A program made the translations under genes and the position numbers. A stretch of 64,000 nt of DNA from Bubalus kerabau. Lineage: Eukaryota; Chordata; Mammalia; Artiodactyla; Bovidae. The stretch lies in NCBI RefSeq assembly GCF_029407905.1, contig NC_073630.1, positions 37,907,001-37,971,000 on the forward strand. Direction: 5' to 3'. The notes under the pieces are model-generated. The model made no database searches and was not told the DNA's origin. It was given only the letters and a program-made list of their open reading frames with translations. Positions 23,777-35,244 of the stretch are shown in pieces (the stretch's first letter is position 1; each line of letters starts with the position of its first letter).

Positions 23777-24148
23777 CAGTTCAGTTCAGTCACTCAGTCG
23801 TGTCTGACTCTTTTGCGATCCCATGAATAGTAGCATGCCAGGCCTCCCTGTCCATCACCAACTCCTGGAGTTCACTCAAACTCATGTCCACCGAGGTGGG
23901 GTTGCCATCCAGCCATCTCCTCCTCTGTCATCCCCTTCTCCTCCTGCCCCCAATCCCCCCTAGCATTAGGGTCTTTTCCAATGAGTCAGCTCTTCACATG
24001 AGGTGGCCAAAGTATTGGAGTTTCAGCTTTAGCATCAGTCCTTCCAAAGAACACCCAGGACTGATCTCCTTTAGGATGGACTGGTTGGATCTCCTTGTAG
24101 TCCAAGGGACTCTCAAGAGTCTTCTCCAACACCACAGTTCAAAAGCAC
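23777..24148 (-). mobile_element. BovB 3' fragment (antisense), nested
   Basis: 'ttcagttcagttcagtcactc' to 'caccacagttcaaaagcac'. It splits the host between 'cacatgctagcaa' and 'ctcaaaattctccaagc'. TSD at most 'agca'. Confidence 0.88.
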
Positions 24149-24422
24149 TCAAAATTCTCCAAGCTAGGCTTCAACAGTACGTGAACCAAGAACTGCAGAT
24201 GTACAAGCTGGATTTAGAAAATGCAGAAGAACCAGAGATCAAATTGCCAACATCCTATGCATCATAGAAAAAGCAAGAGGATTCCAAAAAAACATCTACA
24301 TATGCTTCACTGACTCTGCTAAAGCCTTTGACTTTGTGTATCACAACAAACTGGAAAATTCTTAAAGAGATGGGCATACTGGACCACCTTTCCTGCCTCC
24401 TGAGAAACATACATACAGGACA

Positions 24423-25156
24423 GTCAGTCAGTTCAGTCACTCAGTCATGTCCAGCTCTTTGAGACCCCATGGACCGCAGCATTCCAGGCCTCCCTGTCCA
24501 TCACCAACTCCAGGAGTTTACTCAAACTCATGTATTGAGTCTGTGATACCATCAAAACATCTCATCCTCTGCCATCCCCTTCTCCTCCCGCCATCAATCT
24601 TTCCCAGCTTCAGGGTCTTTTCAAATGAGTCAGTTAATTGCATCAGGTGGCCAAACTATTGGAGTTTCAGTTTCAGCATCAGTCCTTCCAATGAATATTC
24701 AGGACTGATTTCCTTTAGGATGGACTGGTTGGATCTCTTTGCAGTCCAAGTGGCTCTCGAGAGTCTTTTCCAACATCAAAGTTCAAAAGCATCAGTTCTT
24801 CAGCACTCAGCTTTCTTTATAGTCCAACTCTCACATCCATACATGACTACTGGAAAAACCATAGCCTTGACTAGACAGACCTCTGTTGGCAAAGTATTGT
24901 CTCTGCTTTTTAATACGCTGTCTGGGTTGGCCATAACTTTTCTTCCAAGGAGCAAGTGTCTTTTAATTTGATTGCTGCAATCACAATCTGCAGTGATTTT
25001 GGAGCCCAAAAATAAAGCCTGTCACTGTTTCCCCATCTATTTGCCATTAAGTGGTGGGACCAGATGCCATGATCTTAGTTTTCTGAATGTTGAGCTTTAA
25101 GCCAACTTTTTCACTCTCCTCTTTCACTTTCATCAAGAGGCTCTTTAGTTCTTCTT
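24423..25156 (-). mobile_element. BovB 3' fragment (antisense), nested
   Basis: Reverse BovB 3' end of about 0.73 kb. The 7-bp repeat 'caggaca' at 24416-24422 and 25157-25163 fits a TSD, and the host reading resumes exactly there ('caagaagcaatatctacaac'). Confidence 0.9.
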
Positions 25157-25409
25157 CAGGACAAGAAGCAATATCTACAACTGGACATGGAACAATAGAC
25201 TGGTTCAAAACTTGGAAAGGATACTGTATATACAAGGCTGTATATTGTCACCATGCTTATTTAACTTATATGCATAGTACATTATGCAAAATGCCAGGCT
25301 GGAAGACTCACAAGCTAGAATCAAGATTGCTGGAGAAAATATCACAACCTCAGATATGCAGATGATACCACTCTAAAAGCAGAAAGTGAAGAGGAACTAA
25401 AGAACCTCT

Positions 25410-26142
25410 AGTACAGCCACTATGGAGAACAGTCTGGAGATTCCTTAAAAAACTGGAAGTAGAACTGCCATACGACCCAGCAATCCCACTTCTGTGTATA
25501 CACACTGAGGAAACCAGAATTGAAAGAGACACATGCACCCCAGTGTTCATCGCAGCACTGTTTATAATAGCCAGGACATGGAAGCAACCTAGATGTCCAT
25601 CAGCAGATGAATGGATAAGAAAGTGGTGGTACATATACACAATGGAGTATTACTCAGCCATTAAAAATAATACATTGGAATCAGTTCTAATGAGGTGGAT
25701 GAAACTGGAGCCTATTATACAGAGTGAAGTAAGCCAGAAAGGAAAACACCAATATAGTATACTAACACATATATATGGAATTTATAAAGATGGTAATGAC
25801 AACCCTGTATGTGAGACAGCAAAAGAGACAAAGATGTATAGAGCAGTCTTTTGGACTCTGTGGGAGAGGGAAGGGGGGATGATTTGGGAGAATGGTATTA
25901 AAACATGTATGATATCATATAAGAAACGAATCACCAGTCCAGGTTCAATGCAGGATATAGGAAGCTTGGGGCTAGTGCACTGCGATGACCCAGAGGGATT
26001 GTATGGGGAGGGAGGTGGGAGGGAGGTTCAGGATGGAGAACACATGTACACCCGTGGAAGACGCATGTTGATGTATGGCAAAACCAATACAATATTGTAA
26101 AGTTAAAAAAAAAAAATTATAACCCAGTTTAAAAAAAAAAAA
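25410..26142 (+). mobile_element. L1 3' end with ORF2 C-terminus, nested, TSD
   Basis: 'agtacagccactatggagaac' begins an L1 ORF2 tail that stays open in 25543-26100 ('MFIAALFIIARTWKQPRCPS'), followed by the 3'UTR terminus and A-rich tails. The TSD 'aaagaacctct' at 25399-25409 and 26143-26153 marks it as a target-primed insertion into the host BovB. Confidence 0.93.
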
Positions 26143-26875
26143 AAAGAACCTCTTGATGAGTGTGAAAAAAGAGAGTGAAAAAGCTGGCTTAAAACTCAAC
26201 ATTCAGAAAGCTAAGAATGTTTTTTGAACCAAATCATGGCATTCGGTCACATCAGTTCATGGCAAATAGGGAAATAGTGACAGATTTATTTTTGGAGGCT
26301 CCAAAATTACTGTGGACAGTGACTACAGCCACAAAATTAAAAGATGTTTGAGCCTTGGAAGAAAAGCTATGACAAACCTAGACAGTGTGTTAAAAAGAAG
26401 CGACATCACTTTGCTGACAAAGGTCTGTCTAGTCAAAGCTATGGTTTTTCCAGTAGTCATATATGGATGTGAGGGTTGAACTATAAAGTAGGCTGAGCAT
26501 TGACGAATTGATGTTTTCACACTGTGGTTATGGAAAGACTCTTGAGAGTTCCTTGGACATCAAGGAGATCAAACCAGTCAATCCTAAAGGAAATCAACTC
26601 TGACTATTCATTGGAAGGTCTGATGCTGGAGCTGAAGCTCTAATACTTTGACCACCAGATGCGAAAATCTGACTCTGGAAAAGACTCTGATGCTGAGAAA
26701 GATTGAGGGCTGGGTGAGAAGGGGGCAACAGAGGGTGAGATGATTGGATGGCATCATCAACTCAATGGATATGAGTTTGAGCAAATTCCAGGACATAGTA
26801 AAGGACAGGGAAGCCTGGTGTGCTGCAGTCCATGGGATTGCAAAGAATCAGACATCACTTAGCGACTGAATAAAA

Positions 26876-27404
26876 ACAACATCTTATGAGATTATAAGGA
26901 TTTTTCTTCTGCTTTATATAACAAATGTGATGGCCATTCATTGGCAAATTCTAATTTGGAACCATTGAAGGAAAGGGGTTATAAGAAATGTACCTGACAT
27001 GATAGTGATGTCCGGCTTACTACTAGCACAGGAAGGAGCTGACATTTTAAATCAGACTTTATATTTGCTACCCTGAGACATTGCCACTCAAAGTCTTTTT
27101 ATGGTAATAAGTAAATAATTTTCTTGTACTTTTGACTGTGTTAATTTAGCCAAGTGTTTATAATCTAATTTGAAGTTTAAGGGATTATGACATATATTAA
27201 ACTTTGATGTCCTAATACAATCTAATACACTGAAAACCATATACTGAAAACTGTTGTTATGCACCAAAAGATTTTTTAAGCAGTTTATCACATTGAAATA
27301 AATTTGAAGCATTTTTATTAAATTGATAATATGGTGAAAAATATTCAATCTGACACATTATATTAATACTATATTAATAATTTGTATTATATTAAGAATG
27401 AACT
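26876..27404. other. Unique AT-rich stretch
   Basis: No gene or repeat recognised between two BovB pieces. Confidence 0.45.
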
Positions 27405-27752
27405 GTAGTGTTGAACAAGACTCTTGAGAGTCCCTTGGACTGTAAGGAGATCAAAACAGGCAATCCTAAAGGAACTCAGTCCTGAATATTCATTGGAAGG
27501 ACTGAGGCTGAAGCTTCAATACTTTGGCTACCTCATGCGAAATGCTGACACATTGGAAAAGACCCTAATGCTGGGAAAGACTGAAGGCAGGAGGAGAAGG
27601 GAATGACAGAGGATGAGATGGTTGGATGGCATCACTGACTCAATGGACATGAGTTTGAGCAAGCTCTGGGAGTTGGTGATGGACAGGGAGGCCTGGCATG
27701 CTGTGGTCCATAGGGTCATAAAGAGTCAGACACAAGTGAGTGACTGATCTGA
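27405..27752 (+). mobile_element. BovB 3' fragment
   Basis: 'caagactcttgagagtccc' to 'acacaagtgagtgactgatc': about 350 bp of 3' end, moderately diverged. Confidence 0.88.
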
Positions 27753-27792
27753 AGAATGTACTTGTTTTCCTGTGAAATCAAAGTATAATTTC

Positions 27793-28115
27793 AGGCTTCC
27801 TTGTTGGATCAGTGGTAAAGAATTGACCTGCCAGTGCAGGAGACAGAGGTTCGATCTCTGGCCCTGGAAGAGTTCACATGCCACGGAGCACCACATGCTG
27901 TGTATCACAGCAACTGAGCCTATGCTCTAGAGCCTTGGAATCGAAATTACTGAGCCCATGTGTCCTAAAGCCCATGCTCTGCAACATAAGAACCTTCTGT
28001 AATGAAAAGCCCATGCACTGCAACTAGAGAGTAAGGCCCTGCTTGCTGCAACTAGAGGAAAGTTTATGTAGAAATGAAGACCCAGCACAGCCCCAAAAAT
28101 AAATAAATACAATTA
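27793..28115 (+). mobile_element. CHR-type tRNA-Glu SINE
   Basis: tRNA-like head ('cttccttgttggatcagtgg', 'gaggttcgatctctgg') followed by several degenerate 'gcaactagag' and 'gcccatgc' units, then 'agacccagcacagcc' and an AAAT tail. Longer than most because of extra internal units. Confidence 0.75.
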
Positions 28116-28137
28116 TTTTAAAAACAATGTCATTTCT

Positions 28138-28454
28138 GCATGTAAAATATCATGTATGAAATGAGATGCCAGTCCAGGTTCGATGCACGATACTGGATGC
28201 TTGGGGCTGGTGCACTGGGACGACCCAGAGGGATGGAATGGGGAGGGAGGAGGGAGGAGGGTTCAGGATGGGGAACACATGTATACCTGTGGCGGATTCA
28301 TTTTGATATTTGGCAAATCTAATACAGTTATGTAAAGTTTAAAAATAAAATAAAGTTAAAAAAAATAAATAAATAAATAAAAAAATAAAAAATAAAAAAC
28401 AAAAAAAAAAAAGAAAAGTAGATTCAGTTAAAAAAAATAAATAAATAAATAAAT
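28138..28454 (+). mobile_element. L1 3' end, young, 18-bp TSD
   Basis: The L1 3' terminus ('ggttcgatgcacgatactgg', 'gggaggagggaggagggttc', 'cacatgtatacctgtggc') with an unusually long A-rich tail of AAAT/AAAAT units (about 28345-28454). Flanked by 'aaaaacaatgtcatttct' at 28120-28137 and a copy with one mismatch at 28455-28472. Confidence 0.93.
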
Positions 28455-28472
28455 AAAAACAATGTCCTTTCT

Positions 28473-29299
28473 AGTCTCTAAATATATGCCATGAGCTGAT
28501 AAAGCCCTTATTGTTCAAAAAAGATACAATCTATAAGATGCAATGTGCAAAAATTTATATATGTATCATTTATGTATACACATTTATATGGATTTATGAT
28601 AACACACATGTGCATTCACAGATATAAATACATGCTGCTGGAGTATGGTTTTATCCAGATTGGTAAATAAACATATCAATAGAAATTTTATATTCACAGC
28701 AATCCAATTTTCTTATTAAACACACTATTTTCTTTCTGAGCTAAATCCAGTATCTTGAACTTGTGAAAATGCTTTATTCTTAGTACTGCCAATATTCCCA
28801 GAGGTACAGCAGTGATGCTTTTCTTAAAATAATTCTGCCTTCTGGGCAAGAGGCATTTTTCATCATTAAAGAGGACAAAATCAGTTTTGTAGCTGCTATC
28901 TGTTTTATTGTGGGTAGAGCTATGTTAAGATACCTTTAAAATTAAATGTCAGATCCAGGTTGACATTAGAAACAAGGCAGTGTTTGATATGTGATGAGAA
29001 GTTGTCAGCTTTCCTCCCCCTGACAAATTGCCCGCAGCTTCCTGTGAATAGTTTAGGGTAAGCGAGTTCTGGTATGCAGAGTTCCATATACAAAGGTCTC
29101 AGTACTATATGTGTGCGTGAGTATGTGCTGGAAGTGAATATGAGACAACCTAGTTGTTGGGAAATTAAATTTTATTATTTTAATTATTAAGGTTATTTTA
29201 GGAACATTTCTTACAGATGATTAAATCCCATTCAGACTTAGGCATGAAAAGGCAAGTAGAATTCATTCTAAGTGGTAACAGCCATGAAAAACTGAAGTT
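28473..29299. other. Unique stretch
   Basis: AT-rich DNA with no gene, RNA gene or repeat that I can name. Confidence 0.45.
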
Positions 29300-29313
29300 T
29301 AGGCTAGAGTTTT

Positions 29314-29370
29314 TTTTTTTTTGTTTGTTTGTTTTTTAATTTTATTTTATTTTTAAACTTTAAATAACTG
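29314..29370 (-). mobile_element. Minimal L1 insertion: 3' terminus only
   Basis: Only poly(T), a GTTT-rich patch and 'ttttaaactttaaataactg' (the reversed last bases of L1) are present, about 57 bp. A perfect 14-bp TSD, 'taggctagagtttt' at 29300-29313 and 29371-29384, shows that it is a complete insertion event. Confidence 0.88.
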
Positions 29371-29503
29371 TAGGCTAGAGTTTTGAGGGAAATTTTTATT
29401 CTCTTATTTGCTAGGCTAGTACTCTGTCTCAATATATCTTAGTCTTTCATTTCTTTTTACTAAATATCACTGCTAAATGAATATGTGTGTGGTAAGGTAG
29501 GTG

Positions 29504-29611
29504 GTACCCACTCCAGTGTTCTTGCCTTGAGAATCCCAGGGACGGGGCTGCTGTCTATGGGGTCGCACAGAGTTGGACACAGCTGAAGAGACTTAGTAGC
29601 AGCAGCAGCAG
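29504..29611 (+). mobile_element. BOV-A2 single monomer
   Basis: One BOV-A2 unit ('ccactccagtgttcttgcc' to 'gaagagacttagtagcagc') with an AGC tail. The TSD 'ggtaggtg' at 29496-29503 and 29612-29619 shows that it inserted as a truncated copy. Confidence 0.88.
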
Positions 29612-29748
29612 GGTAGGTGATATGAGTGTGTACAAGGTTGTAGCCAGAACACAGGAAAAAAACTTGTAATCAAGATGCTTCGGTGCCGTTTTTGATTCTT
29701 AAGCAGGGGCACACATGTGTGTGCATACAGCCACACCCACTTCTCATT

Positions 29749-30024
29749 TTGCTGCTGCTGCCGCTGCTAAGTCGCTTCAGCCGTGTGTGACTCTCTGCGA
29801 CCCCATAGATGGCAGCCCATCAGGCTCCGCTGTCCCTGGGATTCTCCAGGCAAGAACACTGGAGTGTGTTTCCATTTCCTTCTCCAATGCATGAAAATGA
29901 AAAGTGAAAGTGAATTCGTTCAGTCGTGTCCGACTCTTAGCGACCCCATGGACTGCAGCCTACCAGGCTCCCCCGTCCATGGGAGTTTCCAGGCAAGAGT
30001 ACTGGAGTGGGGTGCCATTGCCTT
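29749..30024 (-). mobile_element. BOV-A2 dimeric SINE (antisense)
   Basis: Starts with the reversed AGC tail ('gctgctgctgccgctgctaa') and holds both monomers joined at 'gcatgaaaatgaaaagtgaa'. Flanking 'cacttctcatt' (29738-29748) and 'cacttcttatt' (30025-30035) form an 11-bp TSD with one mismatch. Confidence 0.92.
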
Positions 30025-30035
30025 CACTTCTTATT

Positions 30036-31724
30036 CTAGGTGGTCATATATTCCTTAGGAAATTACATAATACATTGTATCTCAGAAAATGGAGGTAATT
30101 ACCTAAATGTTAGAAGATCTTCTTCACTCTATCCACAATCAAAGCAAAAATAAAAAATAAAAAAGGAGGATACAATACTGCATTATCCCCTAAGGAAACC
30201 AGAGGGAGTTTCTCCTTCCCTGATCTCTAAAAGTTGAGACACAAAGAAGTGCTCCTACTCTGAACCTTTGGGTAGTAAACAAGCAGCACAAAGGTAAATA
30301 GCGGATTATACAATTGGCTTATGGAGGCAGATCCAGAAAAAGTGTTGCTGGCATCGGGTAGTGGCAGCTGCTGTGTCAGACAGCAGTGTCTGTGCCCTGC
30401 GGTGCCAGCCACATTCCCTTTGGCATTGGACTCTGCCTGCTCCTGCCTCATGCCCTTGGTTGCAGGTCTTAGAGCCTAGCATTCCAATCTATTACCTAAT
30501 TGTCTTGGCCCCTCCCGACACTATGAGCTAAGCAATACATTGTCTCACAGTTTTCCTTTTCTACCTTAGTTATTCATTCCGTGGCTTGAAACTGGAGAGC
30601 CTCAACCCAGAGATAAATTGCAAAACTATATTCATAAGTGCATGCTAATTTATAATTGTTATCACACATATATAGACACATTTTAATACGTATGTGTGTT
30701 TTTCGATTTTAACATTTTCATTTCTTATATTTTATATGTGTTTCTTTTAAACACTGTAAAAGTGAGTATATTTTTTCATCCTCCTGATTATCTTATGGTG
30801 AAAGATTTAAACTATTTAAACTGATTACTGATTATTTTAATTTTTTATTTATAGCTCTATTTTATGCTTTCTATGGATCATCTTTATTTTTTCTATTCTG
30901 TTTTTCTTTTGAATAGTAGAGTATTTTAAAGTTGTCTTTTGCCTTACGAATAAAGTGTTGCATTTTGAATTGTTTAGCTAAATTCTACTTTTAACAAACT
31001 CCTTTGAAAATCTTTTTATAAATGGCCACATTTAATAGTTTTAGAGCCTGGTGCACAAGTACACCTGAAGACTCCTAGCCCTGCCTACCTACAATTCTGA
31101 CATCTTGAGCTCCTGAGTACCTGACTGTGGAAACCTTGTCCACATAATCATGCTCTATTCAAAATTCCCCCATCTCTTCAAACAGCCATCATTTGGCTAC
31201 TGCTCAAGCCCAGGTGTGCAACAAGAGTTACAGCAGAGATTTTGTCCAGCCTGTAGGAGATAAACCTTGGGAAATGTCCGACATAAGCTGAAAAAGTTAA
31301 GTTGAAGCTCCTGCAACACATCTTTCTCCCCATCTCAAGTCCAGTATATTTTTGGTGGTATTGATACCATATATTCTGATATTCTTTTTGTTTCAAGAGC
31401 AACTAAATTTTTAAAATACCTTAAAACTCCATTAATTTTAGTCCAAAAATGCATTTCTCCTTTCTTAGAAATGTCTCAGAAAATAGCAACATCAGTTGCT
31501 AATTTACCCATTCTACTGAGTTGAAAGGTCATAAATCCTTAACATCCTTTTTCTCTCAGAATCCAGATCTAGCACCAAATCTTACTGAGAATAGCTATGC
31601 TATTCATAGCTCTGGAACCCGCACTCTTTATTCTTATTATCATTTTTGTATGGACATAATAATAATTATAATATGATAATAATTCCTTTTGCACAGTTCT
31701 ATGAAATATCCTTCAGATTGACTA
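30036..31724. other. Unique stretch, nothing recognised
   Basis: About 1.7 kb with no gene. A pyrimidine/purine-mixed patch at about 31040-31400 could be an old repeat, but I cannot assign it. Confidence 0.45.
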
Positions 31725-31960
31725 CTTCATCCTCTCCAATTCAATCTCCACACTGCTACCAAAGATTTTCCTTAAACAAAACTTGATTATGTGGTTATCC
31801 TGGTAAAACATCTCCATGAAGTTATGAATCTTAAATATACATTTTTCAGTATGATATTCAAGGTCTCCCTTTTTCCCCAATGCTGTCATCTCAATTTTGA
31901 GCCATTCCAGATACTCTTCTCTGACTAGAAAATGTATATTCCACTGTTTAAATGGTCTAA
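31725..31960 (+). mobile_element. L2 LINE fragment (old)
   Basis: 'tcaatctccacactgctacc', 'gattatgtggttatcctgg' and 'ttcaaggtctccc' resemble the L2 3' region. Strongly diverged; edges are vague. Confidence 0.55.
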
Positions 31961-32159
31961 TTTCTACTTTCCTACAGTTCTTATCATAGTTGTTAGTTCT
32001 TTGATGTCTTACCTTAACCAATTAAGCTAGATTAGTTTCTCAAAGCGTGAGTAACTCAGCCAATCACATCGCTTAACAGAGGGTATTATACCTCCTTGAT
32101 AACTAAACCTCCTTCAGTGAGAAGAGGGATTGAATTTGTCAGATTTAGCTGCATGCCTG

Positions 32160-32312
32160 AAGAGGGTGCAGAGCATGAGATGGCTGGATAGCATCATCGA
32201 TGCAAGGAACATGAACTTGGGCAAGCTCCGGGAGATAGTGAGGGACAGGGAGGCCTGGTGTGCTGCAGTCCATGGGGTCACAGAGAGTAGGACACAACTG
32301 AGCAACTGAACA
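32160..32312 (+). mobile_element. BovB 3' fragment, short
   Basis: 'gagatggctggatagcatc' to 'cacaactgagcaactgaac': about 150 bp of the BovB terminus. Confidence 0.82.
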
Positions 32313-32354
32313 ACAAAAAGCAGAGGACTGAATATTTAGATATTTAGTGGAGTA

Positions 32355-32428
32355 TAGAGGAGCCTGGCAGGCTACAGTCCATGGGGTGCAAAGAGCTGGA
32401 CACAACATTGCAACTAAACAATAACAAC
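32355..32428 (+). mobile_element. Bov-tA tail fragment
   Basis: 'gaggagcctggcaggctaca' to 'acattgcaactaaacaat' is the 3' part of a Bov-tA without its tRNA head. Confidence 0.75.
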
Positions 32429-32429
32429 A

Positions 32430-33245
32430 ATTTAGTATAATAGTTCAAGTCTTGAAAGTCCAGATGAACAAGTGGGATGCTATACAATGTTCTTAGGGAG
32501 ATTTGACATCATAGAAAATAAAATTGTCTGAATGACTGAACAACAGCTGAAGAGGGTGTTGGCTACAGAATACACTTAGTCAATACTTGCTGCAGGAGTT
32601 GAATTACTCTTTTATCAGTATAATCATACTGATAAATCATAAAATTTATGATTTTAGGTGCGATTTTTCACAGGTTTGTATACCATATGCTGGGAACTTA
32701 AAGTATATAATATAGCATAAGAATTCTGCAGGCAGGTAGGTATGATTTAACTGGCCATAAATGATCTATACCCACTATGAATGTAAGTTGATCGACATAA
32801 TGAAATGTAAGCTGCTTACCATTGTCTAATAATTTCTATAGATGATCCCTGGAGTATTTATCCTAATAATTCCTTGAAATTCTATCTCACTTCTCTTCTG
32901 CTAAACACTGAAGCCCAATTTCTTGCCTATAAACAAAACCATTTTCATGATAAATAAGAACAGGATTATCCAATTTGAAAAATACAAGCAAGCATTCTAT
33001 GAAAATAAATATTCAGTTCCACAAAGATTTCCAGCTTTTGTCAAGCACTAACAGATGAGTAAGGGTGAGAATGATCAAAATATGTAATTTAAAACAGCAC
33101 AATAATTCCAATAATAGTCATAATCAGAATGTATGAGTATGAGTCAGGACTAGCTTGAATAGCTATGAAGCTTCGATATATTTGATGTTAGAATAATTTA
33201 TCTCATACAATGAATAACATAAAAATCTAATTATCCTAACAGAGT
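32430..33245. other. Unique AT-rich stretch
   Basis: Nothing recognised. It ends at segment A of the local inverted duplication. Confidence 0.45.
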
Positions 33246-33363
33246 TATCTAAATTTAGTTGGCTATTGTCTAATATCTATAAGCATATAATACTTTAATT
33301 TCTCTTTTATATATGTGTTTAAATTGATAAAACATAGCTTTAAAAATAGTAAAAATGGAGAAT
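33246..33363 (+). repeat. Segment A, source copy of local inverted duplication
   Basis: About 118 bp that reappear reverse-complemented at about 34906-35022 with roughly 96% identity by eye (a few substitutions). Not a repeat family that I know, which argues for a local duplication. The copy stops just before 'gtaagtcag'. Confidence 0.85.
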
Positions 33364-33871
33364 GTAAGTCAGTTATTTGTGAATAATTTTGTCTCATACA
33401 TTTTAGTGGTAGATTATTTTCAGCAAAATCTTACACTGACAGTCAGGGTGTGCTTATCTGTTCTTTTCTTTCCATATTTTAAAATAGGTGTACAGAAATT
33501 AAATAATGACTAACCTAAGAATTTAAGGCTATTGTCGTAATCATAAAGATTAAATCTGTAGTATAGAAACTAAAATATTTTGCAAAATAAACATAGATAT
33601 CTTGTTATACCAATGTAAATATAGTGAAACATTTTTTCTCTTGCAATTTTTCTAATTTGGTAAAAGTATTTCTTAAGCAAAATTCAGGGAAATAACTAAA
33701 AAGACAAGTTTTTTTTTCTTTTTCTTCTTCTTCTTATGCTTAATCATTTTAAGTTAGAAAAATATTTCAGAGGCAATACTGAAGTTGCTTTCTAAGTAAA
33801 ACATTCCCCCAATACATGCCCACTGTCTTTCTTTTAAGAATAATTTGGGAAAAAACATTGTTTGACAACTA

Positions 33872-34080
33872 TAGGCTTCCCTCATGGCTTAGATGGTAAA
33901 GAATCTGCCTGCCACTCGGGAGACCTGGGTTCGATCCCTGGGTTGGGAAGATACCCTGGACAAGGAAATGGAAATGGACTTCAGTATTCTTGCCTGGAGA
34001 ATTCCATGAGGTCTCAAAGAGTAAGACACAACTGAGTGACTAACACATACCACGCACACACATACACACACGCACAAAAT
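33872..34080 (+). mobile_element. Bov-tA SINE with CA-rich tail
   Basis: 'ggcttccctcatggcttaga', 'gggttcgatccctgggttgg' to 'cacaactgagtgactaacac', followed by an imperfect CA run. Forward orientation. Confidence 0.88.
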
Positions 34081-34752
34081 GTCAATATTGAAAAAAAAAA
34101 AAGGCATGGCAGTGTCATTCTCTAAGCCTGCCTGTAGATACAGGAAAATCATGTATTTTTCTTCCTAACGACCTTGAAAACAGTTATGAATGAATAATGT
34201 TTCCCTGAGAAGCAAACAATCTCTTCAAACTTCATCAGATATGTGTTGCTGGTCAGCAGTGCTGCACATTACAAAGCTGCAGAATGAGCTGGAGTTCATC
34301 TCATTGGCCTTGCCCCAGTGGAGAATGACTAGCACTTCACCACAGATTTCCCTGCCAGACCCAATTCCTGTTTGACACCTTCATTTGACCCAGTCACAAT
34401 TTCTTCTCTCCAGGGTTTAAAAAAGGGATCAAGTATATATATATATTTTTTTAATAATGTCACATTCCAAAGAGTGACTCCAGTGAGGGGACTATTGAAG
34501 GGTACAGTTACCCACATATGGACCATCATGCAGGAAGATATTAACTGATACAGTAAAGAGATGCTCCCATCAGGGTGCTGAGGATTAATTCAAACAGCTG
34601 TGACAGAATTTCATCCAAAGTATGAAGTGGATATGTGTGACTTCATTTCTAATTTACAAATATTATCAGGTTGTTAACTATTCTCACACAATCATACATT
34701 AAACTTCAGGGCTGCCTACATTTTGGTAAATTACACTTTTTTTGTGTGTGTA
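34081..34752. other. Unique stretch
   Basis: Contains a short TA run (about 34433-34447). No gene recognised. Confidence 0.45.
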
Positions 34753-35025
34753 CTTTGTCTAAATTTAGACAAAGGGCAGTGGGATCGCCAAAACTGCCCC
34801 TGCTGTGCAGTGGAAATCAGTGAGCTGGATGAAAGTGTAGGGGTGGAGATGGACAAATCCCCACTCAAAGGGAAAAACACTTGCTGACCTGTGGCAGAGT
34901 AAAAATTCTCCATTTTTACCATTTTTAAAGCTATGTTTTATCAATTCAAGCACATATATAAAAGAGAGATTAAAGTATTATATGCTTATAGATATTAGAC
35001 AATAGCCAACTAAATTTAGACAAAA
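34753..35025 (-). repeat. Composite inverted block: copies of local segments A and B
   Basis: Read on the minus strand, this block is a copy of segment A (33246-33363) followed directly by a copy of segment B (35245-35372), with about five T's at the join. It starts with a perfect 22-bp palindrome (34753-34774, core CTAAATTTAG). 'ctaaatttagacaaa' occurs at both edges (34759-34773 and 35010-35024). Both source segments remain in place in forward orientation. No protein is encoded. Confidence 0.85.
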
Positions 35026-35244
35026 TGGTTTCACATTGTCTTCATGATGACATAGTTTAGTGAATTTGTGTTCTCCAGGGAACAGCAACCAGCTCATTTG
35101 CACACTAATTTCATGAGTGCTGTAACTCCAACAAGTGTGACTTTGAGAGTTACAGACTCCTTTGAGCTTGCCTTCCCCTCCCTAGTGTCCAGGCTCACAT
35201 ACTCTCCCAAGCTGGTTCCAGCTCTTCTTCCTCTACCACCCCCA

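Larger units (their letters stand above)
22998..26875 (+). mobile_element. BovB LINE host, plus strand, with three nested insertions
   Basis: Plus-strand BovB from just after the endonuclease part ('gagagtgcctgatgaactac') to the 3' end ('catcacttagcgactgaat'). It is split by antisense BovB pieces at 23777-24148 and 24423-25156 and by an L1 at 25410-26142. Host coding is broken by many stops. The level of decay suggests it is clearly older than its guests. Confidence 0.9.
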
